In this document: piece after piece, positions 34,634 to 43,029 of the stretch | Layout: every line of letters starts with the position of its first letter | Position numbering within the stretch: position 1 is the first letter of the stretch | Position numbers and translations under genes: made by a program | The notes under the pieces: generated by a model | Seen by the model: the letters and a program-made list of their open reading frames with translations, nothing else | Told to the model about the DNA's origin: nothing | Database searches by the model: none | Assembly: GCF_009931655.1 (NCBI RefSeq) | Contig: NZ_CP047984.1 | Span: 2,683,001 to 2,747,000 of the forward strand | DNA from: Pontibacter russatus | Lineage (GTDB): Bacteria > Bacteroidota > Bacteroidia > Cytophagales > Hymenobacteraceae | Direction: 5' to 3' | Length of the DNA: 64,000 nt

Positions 34634-36373
34634 CTATTGCTTGATGAAGCGCCGCGTTTCGCGCTGATGGCCGTTTGTAACAGTCACGAAGTATATCCCC
34701 CTGTTCAGGTGCTGCACCGGCACCACCAGCTCGCCGCCGGTCACGTCGGCAAATTGCGCCACTGCGTTGCCAGCCGCGTTCATCACCACAATGGCTGCGC
34801 TGCCGCTTGTGTGCAGGCGGATGGTCACGTCGGAAGAGGCGGCTGTCGGGAAAACCGTGGATAGCGCGGTGGCAGCCACTCCTGGCCGCTGCGCAACTTC
34901 AAGCGCCACCACCTGCGAGAAGTCTTCGGTCCCGTCAAAGTCTACCTGGCGCAGGCGGTAATAGTTCAAGCCATCGGCAGGGTTGGTGTCGGTGAAGCTG
35001 TAGTTGCTGGCAATGCTGCTGGTGCCCCTGCCTTTTACCTCGCCCACCTGGACAAAAGTTTTGCCGTCCTGGCTGCGCTCCACCACAAACTTCTCGTTGT
35101 TCTGCTCAGAGGCGGTAACCCAATAAAGTGTCGCATTCCCATTTTGGGACGAGGCTTTGAAAGAAGCCAGTTCTACGGGCAGGGTGCCCACAGGCAAGTC
35201 AGGCATTCCCCATGTCAGGTCCCCGATGGCGATGCCCTGCCTTGCTGCGGCGGCATCGTTGTTGTAATACCGGATAAGCACCTTATCCACGTCGCCCACA
35301 AAGCTGATGGTCACGTCGCCCCTGCCGGAAGTGGGCTGGGCATCCACACCGTTCACTTTGGCCTGAATGAACCCGCTGCTGTACTCGTTCGCTATCCTGG
35401 GCAAAATGTTGTTTTTGGTGACAGGCACTCTCTGGGTGCCGTTGTAGCCCACTACCTCCAGCTTATCTGTGTACTGCCCGGCCAGGCGGTCCACATCGTG
35501 TACCGTGAAGGTAAGGCCGGAAACGATATGGCTCAGTTGCAGGCTCACTTCCGTGCCCGTGTTTGCCTGCGCTCCGGCCTGGAACAGGGCCAGCGTCTTT
35601 TTCTTCTGAAAGTCTGTTGTGACAGCGGCCGTCTGCCCGGTCAGCCCTGTTCCGATGGTGGTCTGCTGCCAAGTGAGCGCTACGCCGTCTACTTTATATG
35701 GATTGCCCGCAGTAGTTGCATAAGGGTTCTCGTTCAGCGGTCTGCTGTCCCAGCTAAAGGTGGAAGTGCCCAGCACAGGCGTGCCTTTAATCATGATGTC
35801 GTCGATGGCGTAGAAGTCGGTGTTGGTGTTGTTCACCCTGATTTTCCAGCGGAAGCGCACGTTTGGCTGGTTTTCAACTGCGGCGGGAAGCGCAATGGCA
35901 ACGCCCCCGTTTACGGTACCCCAGGCAAAGAAGGCGGCGCTCGCGGTGTACTCTCCTACCTTCACATAGGGGCCGCCGTTCACGCTGTATTCCAGGCTTA
36001 CGGGGGCGGTGTTGTCAACCTTTGTGAAGTTGCTGTTGACTCCACTGGGTCCGGTCGAGGAGATTTCGTATTTCCCGCCGCTGGTCTTTCTCCAGTACTG
36101 TGTCCGGTAGTCCTTCCAGGTGATGGTGATGTTTCTGAGCTTGTAGGTGGAGATGTAGTTGTTTATCTCCAGTTCGCTGGCAAGGGCATTCGCCTGCATG
36201 TTGCTGCCGGCGGTATACAGGGTATCCGTGTAGGCGGCTGCGGAGGTTTGTGTAAAATTGCCTGAAACACCCGCGATGGTGTTGTTAAAGTTTTCGTGGT
36301 AAACGATTACCTGCGCCTCGGCGGCAAGTGCGAAACCCAAAACAGCTAAAAGAAGTAGGTAAAAGTTTTTCAT
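34634..36373 (-). CDS. T9SS-secreted surface protein, unknown function
   Basis: 579 residues starting MKNFYLLLLAVLGFALAAEAQ (signal peptide); a longer open start would precede it by 37 codons and is rejected. The middle carries two beta-sandwich-like blocks: FRWKIRVNNTNTDFYAIDDIMIKG, and a DVDRLAGQYTDKLEV segment. Near the end comes a fibronectin-like stretch (LYWVTASEQNNEKFVVERSQDGKTF), a common fold before sorting domains, and then a T9SS type A sorting domain (TVFPTAASSDVTIRL, GIYFVTV, RRFIKQ). It is exported to the surface or medium. Binding or enzymatic role is not recognisable. Confidence 0.8.
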   Translation of the reverse strand: MKNFYLLLLAVLGFALAAEAQVIVYHENFNNTIAGVSGNFTQTSAAAYTDTLYTAGSNMQANALASELEINNYISTYKLRNITITWKDYRTQYWRKTSGGKYEISSTGPSGVNSNFTKVDNTAPVSLEYSVNGGPYVKVGEYTASAAFFAWGTVNGGVAIALPAAVENQPNVRFRWKIRVNNTNTDFYAIDDIMIKGTPVLGTSTFSWDSRPLNENPYATTAGNPYKVDGVALTWQQTTIGTGLTGQTAAVTTDFQKKKTLALFQAGAQANTGTEVSLQLSHIVSGLTFTVHDVDRLAGQYTDKLEVVGYNGTQRVPVTKNNILPRIANEYSSGFIQAKVNGVDAQPTSGRGDVTISFVGDVDKVLIRYYNNDAAAARQGIAIGDLTWGMPDLPVGTLPVELASFKASSQNGNATLYWVTASEQNNEKFVVERSQDGKTFVQVGEVKGRGTSSIASNYSFTDTNPADGLNYYRLRQVDFDGTEDFSQVVALEVAQRPGVAATALSTVFPTAASSDVTIRLHTSGSAAIVVMNAAGNAVAQFADVTGGELVVPVQHLNRGIYFVTVTNGHQRETRRFIKQ

Positions 36374-36970
36374 GATGTGTGCTCGTATGCCTGCTCCTAA
36401 GGAAAGAAATATGCCAGCGCATGCAGGCCGAATCTTAACACAGGATGCCCGCTCATTCCAAGGTTGCATCTCCCAGCACATCAAACTGCTAACTATTCAT
36501 AGTCAGCGGTTTACATTACATAAATCAGCAATAAATATTTTCTGAAGAATTCTCGGGCGGGAGGAAGCGGCTGGGGAGTTTTCCCATATATGGAAAAACA
36601 GAGGCTCCGGAGCAGCGCATTTCCCAAATCTGGAATTGCCTTTGAGTGCAGCGCAGGCACACCCTGTAGCTGCTGTTACGCACGGCTACAGGGTGTGCCT
36701 GCGAAAGCTGGGCGGCACGTTGCCGCTATATGAAACCTATATACTCTCCGCTTCCATATACGTGGTCGAACCCTTCCTTGCGATCGGATTTATCAGCGCC
36801 ACACCCATGACCATATATAGCCTTTCGGTTACGCTGTACCTGATGGGTAGCTTCGTCCGCTGCACCGCAAAAAGTGACAATGTGGCTCCCTGTGGCATAT
36901 ATAGCCAAGGAGGCTAAGCCATTTTGACACCAAAGCAGCTCCTGCTTGCCAGCCAGGCCGGCCCCGCTAG
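36374..36970. other. Gap before the Hsp20 gene, with one inverted repeat
   Basis: No gene is supported; a minus-strand frame of 112 residues (36726-37064) overlaps the Hsp20 start and lacks any domain. The main element is the inverted repeat at 36652-36703. TATATA hexamers recur (e.g. 36735, 36816 and 36897). The sigma-54-like promoter lies at its right end. Confidence 0.5.
36652..36703. repeat. Perfect 19-bp inverted repeat with related copy at 33 kb
   Basis: CGCAGGCACACCCTGTAGC (36652-36670) has its exact reverse complement at 36685-36703, with a 14-base loop. A partial copy of the left arm (GCAGGCACACACCCTGTAGG) lies at 33031-33050. No T-tract follows, so it is not a simple terminator. 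Confidence 0.75.
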
Positions 36971-36986
36971 TTGGCACTGCTTTTGC
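36971..36986 (+). promoter_or_regulatory. Sigma-54 (-24/-12) promoter of the Hsp20 gene
   Basis: TTGGCAC-TGCTT-TTGCA matches the TGGCAC-N5-TTGCW consensus with correct spacing. Transcription would begin about 12-15 bases later and a GAGGAG Shine-Dalgarno-like stretch precedes the ATG at 37022. No activator-binding repeat was identified. Confidence 0.55.
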
Positions 36987-37021
36987 ATTGTTCCTCCCGA
37001 ACACGAAAGAGGAGAAAGAAA

Positions 37022-37408
37022 ATGAAGTTGATAAAAGACAAAGAATTCCTGAAGAATATAGCACAGCAGATCGACTTGCTGAACACGCTGGGTGGCGGCG
37101 TGAGTGAGACTTATGTAGATATAAAAAAATACAAGAAGGGCGCTGTTATCAATGTCTGGGCGGCGAGCGTAGACCCCGAGGCGTTTAAAGTAGTGCTGAA
37201 CAACAACCAGCTAAGCGTTTTTTCGGTGCTGCAAAGCAGGGAGAACCCGGCCATGGCGGCCCCGCTGTTTAACCGCACGTTCATGCTGCCCCCGCAGGTA
37301 GACCTGGGCCGCGTGGAAGCTGTCTATAAAGAAGGTCAGTTGATGGTGAAGCTGCCTTACCACGAGAGCACCGGCCAGCCCCGCGAAATCGAAATAAAAC
37401 AGCTATAA
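37022..37408 (+). CDS. Small heat-shock protein, Hsp20/alpha-crystallin family
   Basis: ATP-independent chaperone that keeps damaged proteins soluble. The chosen start MKLIKDKEFLKNIAQQ is supported by a GAGGAGAAAG ribosome-binding-like stretch and removes an Arg-rich, non-conserved extension. The 128 residues contain the alpha-crystallin beta-sandwich: YVDIKKYKKGAVINVWAASVDPEAFKVVLNN, FNRTFMLPPQVDLGRVEAVYKEGQLMVKLP, and a charged end. The I/V-x-I/V anchoring motif is replaced by EIEIK at the tail. An apparent sigma-54 promoter upstream would be unusual for Hsp20. Confidence 0.82.
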   Translation: MKLIKDKEFLKNIAQQIDLLNTLGGGVSETYVDIKKYKKGAVINVWAASVDPEAFKVVLNNNQLSVFSVLQSRENPAMAAPLFNRTFMLPPQVDLGRVEAVYKEGQLMVKLPYHESTGQPREIEIKQL

Positions 37409-37414
37409 GAGAAT

Positions 37415-37456
37415 AAAACGAAGCAGGCTGCCTTAACGGGCAGCCTGCTTCGTTTT
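37415..37456. terminator. Bidirectional intrinsic terminator
   Basis: 18-base stem with AAAA/TTTT ends (37415-37432 with 37439-37456) and a 6-base loop. It serves the Hsp20 gene and the converging small gene. Confidence 0.8.
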
Positions 37457-37464
37457 GGGGCTTT

Positions 37465-37722
37465 CTATACAAATTTCGCTTTAATGATGGATGTCAGGAA
37501 ATCATATACCTCCACCGTCTCTTTGTCGAAATCGAAGGTTTTGTAGGCGTCTGCCGATGATATGGCCACGCGGCAGCCGTTTTCTATCATCATAAACACC
37601 AGCTCGCGGAGGCGGTACGGGTGCCCGGCGATATTCAGCATGCAAACGGCGTCGCTGCTTTCCACATGCAGGAACATGTGCTGCACATGGTGCTCGTTGT
37701 TCATCACATTCTCTTCAGACAT
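37465..37722 (-). CDS. Small hypothetical protein
   Basis: About 85 residues from the start MSEENVMNNEHHVQHMFLHV (a longer start adds 24 Cys/Met-rich residues of doubtful value). Hydrophobic patches (ELVFMMIENGCRVAIS) and a helical C-terminal end (KETVEVYDFLTSIIKAKF) suggest a small folded protein. No family is recognised. It converges on the Hsp20 gene across a shared terminator, so there is no operon link. Confidence 0.5.
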   Translation of the reverse strand: MSEENVMNNEHHVQHMFLHVESSDAVCMLNIAGHPYRLRELVFMMIENGCRVAISSADAYKTFDFDKETVEVYDFLTSIIKAKFV

Positions 37723-37925
37723 AGGCGCTTTAATTACTCTCCTGTGCATAAGTAAGGCAAGGCAACAAAATGCTTGCTCTGCCATATATGCCACCTGCTG
37801 CGCTGGCTGCCGGTATTTTGCCGCAACCGCGAAGGTAGCAGAGGGGCAGGAATTTAACCCACAGGCCCTGGTTCTACAACACAGCTGAATTAAAAAATGT
37901 TTATGCGGGGGAGGAGTGGCAGGAA

Positions 37926-38105
37926 CTAGCGGCGCGGATGCTCCTTTCGCCAGCCCACCACAAAAAGTATAATCCAGACGGAGTACAAAGGAGACAGGAT
38001 AGAGGCAAAGTACGGACCGACGGCGAAAAACAACACCGCCTGCAATACTATTTGCAGCGCCAGTCCTATAAGGGCAATTCTGTAATAGCGGTTTCGGGTG
38101 TGCAT
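37926..38105 (-). CDS. Small two-span membrane protein
   Basis: About 59 residues from MHTRNRYYRIALIGL. Two hydrophobic helices (about 9-27 and 30-49) are followed by a basic end (GWRKEHPRR), giving a likely inside-facing tail. The pattern suits small Bacteroidota membrane proteins of unknown role. It is unclear whether it is expressed with the next minus-strand gene upstream. Confidence 0.5.
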   Translation of the reverse strand: MHTRNRYYRIALIGLALQIVLQAVLFFAVGPYFASILSPLYSVWIILFVVGWRKEHPRR

Positions 38106-38144
38106 GGGCGGGGCGAGTGGAGAAAGGCGTGGCTTACACAAAAA

Positions 38145-38167
38145 ACCCGCCTGTGTCAGGGGCGGGT
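38145..38167 (-). terminator. Intrinsic terminator overlapping a gene end
   Basis: 7-base GC-rich arms (38145-38151 and 38161-38167) followed on the minus strand by a T-run. It overlaps the last codons of the small gene ending at 38156. Confidence 0.5.
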
Positions 38168-38380
38168 GTTCATCAGGCGGAAAGCTTCCGCGCGCGTAAT
38201 ATCCTTCTCAATCACGATCGGAGGGTCATCCTTGGCCACTACCAGCTTAAAGATGTTTTTGCCATCCTGGTAGAAGATAAGGGTTTTCAAGTCCTCATAC
38301 CCCACGCTGAAAATCTTACGCACAGTGCCGTCGCTATAGAATTTATAATTATCCAATGTTATGTTACGAATTAGCTTCAT
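38156..38380 (-). CDS. Small hypothetical protein
   Basis: 74 residues, MKLIRNITLDNYKFYSDGTV followed by KIFSVGYEDLKTLIFYQDG, alternating hydrophobic and charged residues, no membrane span and no cysteine. The beta-rich pattern suggests a small beta-sandwich or barrel, but no family is recognised. The TGA sits inside the terminator hairpin. More AT-rich than the genes to its right. Confidence 0.5.
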   Translation of the reverse strand: MKLIRNITLDNYKFYSDGTVRKIFSVGYEDLKTLIFYQDGKNIFKLVVAKDDPPIVIEKDITRAEAFRLMNTRP

Positions 38381-38595
38381 ATCCCCGCTTCCTCCTGGTA
38401 TTATAATGGTATCATAACTTTTATTACTCCTTCTAACGGTTAATACGTACGGTTTTGTTTCAAAAAGCTCTAAAGGTGCAATAAGAATCCTGACAAAGTA
38501 ATACTTCTGAGAAAACTACTGTTGAGTTTCCGCAACTGCTTTTTAATTTCAGAAGCTTATATTTGCCTGTAAACCGACGCGCAGGACACCAGACG

Positions 38596-39048
38596 ATGCC
38601 CAACCTCCCGATAGATGCTCCTATATATACTGTGCAGGAACTGCATGGGTTGGAGCAAATGCTGGCGCAGCACCCCCTCATCCTGCAGTTGAACCCGGAT
38701 ATGCCCCTGTCCCGCTACCGCGAGTTGCTGCAACTTATGCTGCCGAAGGGCTACCGCATGGTGGCCGCTTTCAACGCCGGGGGCCGTTGCATCGGCCTCT
38801 CGGGCTTCTGGATTAGCGCCAAGCTTTATAGCGGGAAATACCTGGAACCGGATAACTTTGTAGTGGATGCGGCGCACCGCGCTGCGGGGGTGGGCAAACT
38901 GCTGTGGGACTGGATGCTGCAGGAGGCGCAGCGCCACCAATGCGATACGGTGATGCTGGACGCGTACGTCACCAACGCGGCTGCCCACCGGTTTTACTTC
39001 CGCGAGGACTTCCATGTAAAGAGTTTCCACTTCTTCAAAAGCCTGTAA
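38596..39048 (+). CDS. GNAT-family N-acetyltransferase
   Basis: Transfers an acetyl group from acetyl-CoA to an unknown amine. The start MPNLPIDAPIYTV is an ATG; an upstream TTG adds 11 residues without support. The 150 residues hold the GNAT core: GYRMVAAFNAGGRCIGLSGFWI (strands), FVVDAAHRAAGVGKLLWDWM with the pyrophosphate-binding RxxGxGxxL variant AAGVGKLL, and DTVMLDAYVTNAAAHRFYFREDF ending the fold. The substrate is unknown. The next gene overlaps by one base (taATG), so the two are translated together. Confidence 0.82.
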   Translation: MPNLPIDAPIYTVQELHGLEQMLAQHPLILQLNPDMPLSRYRELLQLMLPKGYRMVAAFNAGGRCIGLSGFWISAKLYSGKYLEPDNFVVDAAHRAAGVGKLLWDWMLQEAQRHQCDTVMLDAYVTNAAAHRFYFREDFHVKSFHFFKSL

Positions 39049-39359
39049 TGGATAAGAACTCTGTCAAATACAGCTGGCTGCTTTGGCTCTTCTACTTTGT
39101 TGTTTTTGAGGTGGTTGTGTTTTTTGGGCTGCAGTGGCTGCTGTCGGATATGGGGCTCAGCAACCAGTACCAGGCCGAGAATACTATTGTCCCGAACTGG
39201 GTAAAAGCGGTTACGTTTATACTCCTGTACCTGCTTTGTCTCTTGTTTGTGGTGATGCTGATCAGCAACATGGTGCCAGCCAAGCACCGCCGGCACCTGA
39301 TGCGCTGGGTGTACCTGGCCCTGCTGGGCATGGCCGTGATGCTTTTCCTGATCTTTTAG
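39048..39359 (+). CDS. Small membrane protein in operon with acetyltransferase
   Basis: 103 residues with three hydrophobic segments (about 10-32, 50-70 and 85-103) and little else: WLLWLFYFVVFEVVVFFGLQWLL, VTFILLYLLCLLFVVMLIS and RWVYLALLGMAVMLFLIF. The start codon overlaps the stop of the acetyltransferase gene by one base, which implies translational coupling. No family is recognised. It may help localise the acetyltransferase, but that is inference only. Confidence 0.6.
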   Translation: MDKNSVKYSWLLWLFYFVVFEVVVFFGLQWLLSDMGLSNQYQAENTIVPNWVKAVTFILLYLLCLLFVVMLISNMVPAKHRRHLMRWVYLALLGMAVMLFLIF

Positions 39360-39415
39360 GGTGGAGGCTGCGGCCAAACCAGCACAATATTTGTGGCTTA
39401 TTTAAGTTAAATAAC

Positions 39416-40165
39416 ATGATGAAAAACAGCTTCTTACTCCTGATACTCTGCCTGGCGGCTGGCTACAGCAGCCTGGCCCAGACCGACAACGGCCGCCCGG
39501 CCAGGTACTTCCTGCAACTCCAGAATGGGGAGGTTATATATGGCAACAGAATCCAGTACAAATCCCCCATCTTCAAGTCAAGCCATTTCCTGGTGGACGA
39601 CTCGCTGAAATACAACCCCAGCATGGTGGCCGCCTTCCAGAACGATGAGGGCTTCTTTGCCCGCGTGGAGGCAGGCAACAGCTACGACGACTTCGCCAAG
39701 CGCGTCCTGGACGGCCCGCGCATCGACCGGTACTATACCAGCCGCACCACCTACGACTATGGCTATTCGCCCTACAGCTATGGTTACGGCTACGGTGGCC
39801 CGCGCACCAGCCGCAAGCGCATCTACTTTTTCTCGAAAGACAACGGCCCGCTCTACCTCGTGGACTACCAGAACCTGGAGCAGGCCCTGGCCGACAACGC
39901 CTCCAGCATGAACCTGCTCCGCAGATACAGAAAAGACAAGTGGATTAACACGGGGGTTACCATACTCGGGGGCGGTCTGCTGGCTGCAGGGGCCATATCC
40001 TCTTTCGGGAACTCGCAGGACGTGAACAACGGCGGCAGCATCAGCGTGTCGCCGCTGGTATATGCGGGGGCGGGCATCCTGGGGGCGCAGTTCGTGATCA
40101 ACCTCTTCCAGAAAGACAAGCTGACACAGGCTATGGAGGTATATAATTATCAGCTAAAGCAGTAG
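39416..40165 (+). CDS. Exported protein of unknown function with a Tyr/Gly-rich segment
   Basis: 249 residues starting MMKNSFLLLILCLAAGYSS (signal peptide, ending LAQ). A central Tyr/Gly-rich stretch (about 125-145, YGYSPYSYGYGYGGPRTS) is unusual and surface-like. A glycine-rich hydrophobic region near 185-205 (GVTILGGGLLAAGAISSFG) and another near 215-235 suggest membrane contact. The N-terminal half resembles proteins that measure or modify a cell-envelope state, but no domain is recognised. A 12-base stem terminator follows. Confidence 0.6.
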   Translation: MMKNSFLLLILCLAAGYSSLAQTDNGRPARYFLQLQNGEVIYGNRIQYKSPIFKSSHFLVDDSLKYNPSMVAAFQNDEGFFARVEAGNSYDDFAKRVLDGPRIDRYYTSRTTYDYGYSPYSYGYGYGGPRTSRKRIYFFSKDNGPLYLVDYQNLEQALADNASSMNLLRRYRKDKWINTGVTILGGGLLAAGAISSFGNSQDVNNGGSISVSPLVYAGAGILGAQFVINLFQKDKLTQAMEVYNYQLKQ

Positions 40166-40184
40166 CCTCAACATATATAAAGAG

Positions 40185-40219
40185 AAAGCCGTGGCCGCAC
40201 CGGATGCAGCCACGGCTTT
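40185..40219 (+). terminator. Intrinsic terminator
   Basis: 11-base arms (40185-40195 and 40209-40219), 13-base loop, T-run after it on the plus strand, ending the gene to its left. The rest of the gap to the RlpA gene shows no gene. Confidence 0.75.
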
Positions 40220-40469
40220 TTGCTTATAAGCAGGAAACAAGTACCAAGGCACAAGACTTCTTAAGCTGTATTTAATTGCGGCCAACAGCTTGCGGTGTCC
40301 AATCCATTTATGAATAGCGCAAGTTAATTTTGTCCGGGTGGAGGTGGGGCATATAAGTTCCCGCCGGGTTGCATGGTTGCCCCGGCAGGCCTTACCTTTG
40401 GCAGTAGCCGCCAATATCACCCGATGGTATAATCTGCCACACGGACTGCCGTTTACCTAAGAAGACGCT

Positions 40470-40919
40470 ATGCACATGCCACACCCCTTGCTCCGCCTCA
40501 CCCCACTTATATCCCTCGTAGCTTTCTGGGCGAAACGCGCCGTGGCTGTCGGCTGCATGGCTGCCTGCCTTAGCTCCTGCGCCAGCTCGGCCCCGGCTTT
40601 TGGGGAGCGGGGCTACACCGAGTCGGGCAAGGCGTCTTATTATGCCCGCAAGTTTCAGGGGCGCACGATGGCCAACGGCGAGAAGTACCGCCGCGGCAGG
40701 CTCACGGCCGCGCACAAAACCCTGCCCCTCGGCACCAAGGTAAAAGTCACGAACACGCGGAACAACAGGAGCGTGAAGCTCCGCATCACAGACCGGGGGC
40801 CCTTCGTCAGGGGCCGCATCATCGATTTATCGGAGAAAGCAGCCCGGCGGCTCGACTTCATCAAGGCGGGCGTCGTGCCCGTTACGCTGAAGGTAATTCA
40901 GCCGGCCCCGGCCAAGTAA
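40470..40919 (+). CDS. RlpA-family lipoprotein (septal peptidoglycan hydrolase type)
   Basis: Signal peptide ending at lipobox LSSC (Cys37), then a double-psi beta-barrel domain (about 50-145). Seen: GKASYYARKFQGRTMANGEKY, LTAAHKTLPLGTKVKVTN, LRITDRGPFVRGRIIDLSEKAA. The Asp in TDRGPF is the catalytic residue in RlpA lytic transglycosylases. No SPOR domain follows, so it is the short form. Acts on denuded glycan strands in the wall. Transcribed alone. Confidence 0.88.
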   Translation: MHMPHPLLRLTPLISLVAFWAKRAVAVGCMAACLSSCASSAPAFGERGYTESGKASYYARKFQGRTMANGEKYRRGRLTAAHKTLPLGTKVKVTNTRNNRSVKLRITDRGPFVRGRIIDLSEKAARRLDFIKAGVVPVTLKVIQPAPAK

Positions 40920-41034
40920 AAAGAAAGTTGCCACACAGACCGTCAGCGCTTTACGCCACAGGCATGAAAATACCTGTTCAACAAATTACCCTGTAAACTC
41001 TTTTATTTGCCTGGCTTTATTTCTATTTTTGTGC

Positions 41035-41397
41035 ATGAAAAAACGGTGGCAACAAGTACGCGTGTTTATCCCGATGGCAGCCCTTGTGGTGCTGTGCCTC
41101 GTAAGCGTGCCTTTTGCCCTGGCAAGCATCAACAATAACAACAGCGCCAGCACTACAGCTGCCACCCAACAGACCCAAACCGCCGCCGCTGCGGACAGCA
41201 CCAAGCCAGGCGGGGCGAAACCCAAGCCAGCCAACCGGTCTGTGCTGGATGACGAAATGCTGGACAGCCCCGTTGCTTACTTCAGAGAGGCTTTTTCCTC
41301 CGAAGAAAAGGAGGATGCGGGCAGCTCCCCCGGCCCTGACGCCGTAACGGTGACGGTGAAGGCGCTGTTCGCCGCGCTGCTCGCCACTATCCTATAA
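41035..41397 (+). CDS. Exported hypothetical protein with Ala/Thr/Lys-rich linker
   Basis: 120 residues beginning MKKRWQQVRVFIPMAALVVL, with an N-terminal hydrophobic segment (about 10-30) and then an Ala/Thr/Gln/Lys-rich linker (about 35-65). The end is acidic and helix-forming, with a short hydrophobic tail (VTVTVKALFAALLATIL). A TATTTTTG -7-like box lies just upstream. No domain is recognised; this looks like a small anchored envelope protein. Confidence 0.5.
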   Translation: MKKRWQQVRVFIPMAALVVLCLVSVPFALASINNNNSASTTAATQQTQTAAAADSTKPGGAKPKPANRSVLDDEMLDSPVAYFREAFSSEEKEDAGSSPGPDAVTVTVKALFAALLATIL

Positions 41398-41564
41398 GAA
41401 TGCCTTTTGCGCCACGCGTGCTTGTCCTAACGACGCCCCGGCAGCGATGCAAACCAAAGCTTAGCTAATTGCTAAACATATGCCCGGCCGAAGCCTTCCC
41501 GCTTCGGCCTTTCCTTTGCATAAGCGGCCATATATAAACCAGGCAGCGCAACAGGACCTGACGC

Positions 41565-42320
41565 CTATATAAAATCGCTGGCGAGGGCCAGAGTCAGACC
41601 AAAGAGGGTGGCGATGAGCTTGGTGCGGTTAAAGCGATGGTCGGGGCTTGTCTCGAAAAGGATGGTGGTGGAGATATGCAGAAAGTTGCCAGCCACCAGG
41701 CCCGTCAGGGCGGTATATAACAGGCCGTCCGGCGCCTGTTGCGGTAGCACCACGTTGCTGAAGAAAATGCCCAGCGGCGAGCCCACCGCGAATATCAGCA
41801 GCCACAGAAATGCCTTCCGGAAGTTCTCGAGCCGCGACAGCAGCACCGACATCAGCGCGAAGGCGGCCGGTACGTGGTGCAGCGCCACCCCCAGCAGCAC
41901 CAGGTAAAAATTGTCGCTGGTGGTGTGGGCGTGGCCGGCGTGGGCATGCCCGCCATACTCCACCAGAATGCTCCCCTCCAGAAAAGAATGCACAAACAGC
42001 GAGCCCAACAGCAGGAAAGGCATCGAGCCTATGCGGCCCTGGTGATGGTGTATATGGCCGTGCTCCACGCCCTGCGAGAAAAGTTCCAGCACCAGTTGCA
42101 GGAAAAAGCCCGCCAGCACCCAGTAGCCGACGCCGTAGGATTGGGTGTTGCCGTTCCGGAGCACATCGGGGAGCAGGTGGATGATGGTAATGGTGAAGAG
42201 ATAGGCCCCGCTGAAAGACAGCGCTATCTTCAGCCACCTGCCGTTGTGGGGAGGAAACACCTTCACCAGAAAACCTGATAGTACTACCGTGAAAAACAGG
42301 ACGAGTATGGCTATAATCAT
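41565..42320 (-). CDS. ZIP-family divalent metal transporter
   Basis: Imports divalent metals such as zinc or iron across the inner membrane. 251 residues with eight predicted spans. A His-rich loop (EHGHIHHHQG, about 85-94, and GGHAHAGHAHTT) binds metal. The core motifs of ZIP spans IV and V are visible: FVHSFLEGSILVEYGG and GVALHHVPAAFALMSVLL. It is unlinked to the copper genes at 9-12 kb. No regulator gene is adjacent. Confidence 0.9.
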   Translation of the reverse strand: MIIAILVLFFTVVLSGFLVKVFPPHNGRWLKIALSFSGAYLFTITIIHLLPDVLRNGNTQSYGVGYWVLAGFFLQLVLELFSQGVEHGHIHHHQGRIGSMPFLLLGSLFVHSFLEGSILVEYGGHAHAGHAHTTSDNFYLVLLGVALHHVPAAFALMSVLLSRLENFRKAFLWLLIFAVGSPLGIFFSNVVLPQQAPDGLLYTALTGLVAGNFLHISTTILFETSPDHRFNRTKLIATLFGLTLALASDFI

Positions 42321-42326
42321 CTGCGG

Positions 42327-42872
42327 TTATCTCTTTAGCGCGAATATCATCCGGGCGGCTACTGTCTTCGCGCACGAACGGGTTAAGGTTATAGTAGCAG
42401 AACACTGCTGCAAGGCGCAATCGCGCCATCTTGAAATACTTTGTAGCGCCCTCTTCCCGCAAGGCCCGCCCGGCTCCAGGCTGCTGCCCATGGCCGCTAG
42501 GGCCGCCACATTCCCGGTCCCGTTGTTGAAGTGGGCGAGGCTGGCGAAAAGGCTCAGGAAAAAATCAGGATAAGCCGGTATATATAGATGGCGCATGCCG
42601 TACGCATCGGAATGCAGGCGTGCGCTGCTGAACTGCCTGGCGTGCGCATTGCGCCTCGCCGGGGCAATGCCTATCAGGCTTGTGTAAAGGGAGTGGCGGC
42701 CCCGCCCGCAGGCAAGGCTCGGGATGCGTTTGTGCGGATTTGGTGGGTGGAGGTGGCCCAGCAGTCTGCCCGCAGACAGGTGCGCCTCGTGCAGGTCGCG
42801 GTTGCGATACAGTATATGGTAATACGGAGAGTCGGACCACATACTGAACCACTCGTCTTCCTGTTGCGCCAT
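42327..42872 (-). pseudogene. Class I SAM methyltransferase pseudogene with internal deletion
   Basis: The start WFSMWSDSPYYHILYRNRD, then SLACGRGRHSLY (motif I, normally LDLACGKGRHS), HARQFSSARLHS, YPDFFLSLFASLAHF and LEPGG match a Bacteroidota class I methyltransferase. After LEPGG about 90 residues are missing. The tail reappears as FKMARLRLAAVFCYYNLNPF and RMIFALKR in two shifted frames. Lost catalytic core and frameshifts make it nonfunctional. It abuts the ZIP gene, whose start lies 6 bases beyond the relic's end. Confidence 0.7.
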
Positions 42873-42977
42873 GGAGGTCTAAAGGCAATTGTGTTGCAAA
42901 TATAAGTTTTTTATCTGAACGTGTGCACCTGCAGCCATATATCGGTGACAGGCAGGGATGCGGCAGGGGCAAAAAAA

Positions 42978-43010
42978 AGCCTGCCGCTGCAGGTAAAGCA
43001 GCGGCAGGCT
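42978..43010 (-). terminator. Intrinsic terminator
   Basis: 12-base GC-rich arms (42979-42990 and 42998-43009) with a T8 run on the minus strand. It ends the lipoprotein gene at 43.0 kb. Confidence 0.85.
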
Positions 43011-43029
43011 ATAAGGCGCAGGCCCTTTA

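Noticed and set aside
36726-37064. 112-residue minus-strand frame near Hsp20
   Set aside because: It overlaps the Hsp20 start and promoter, has no family pattern and odd composition. The opposite strand has the better gene.
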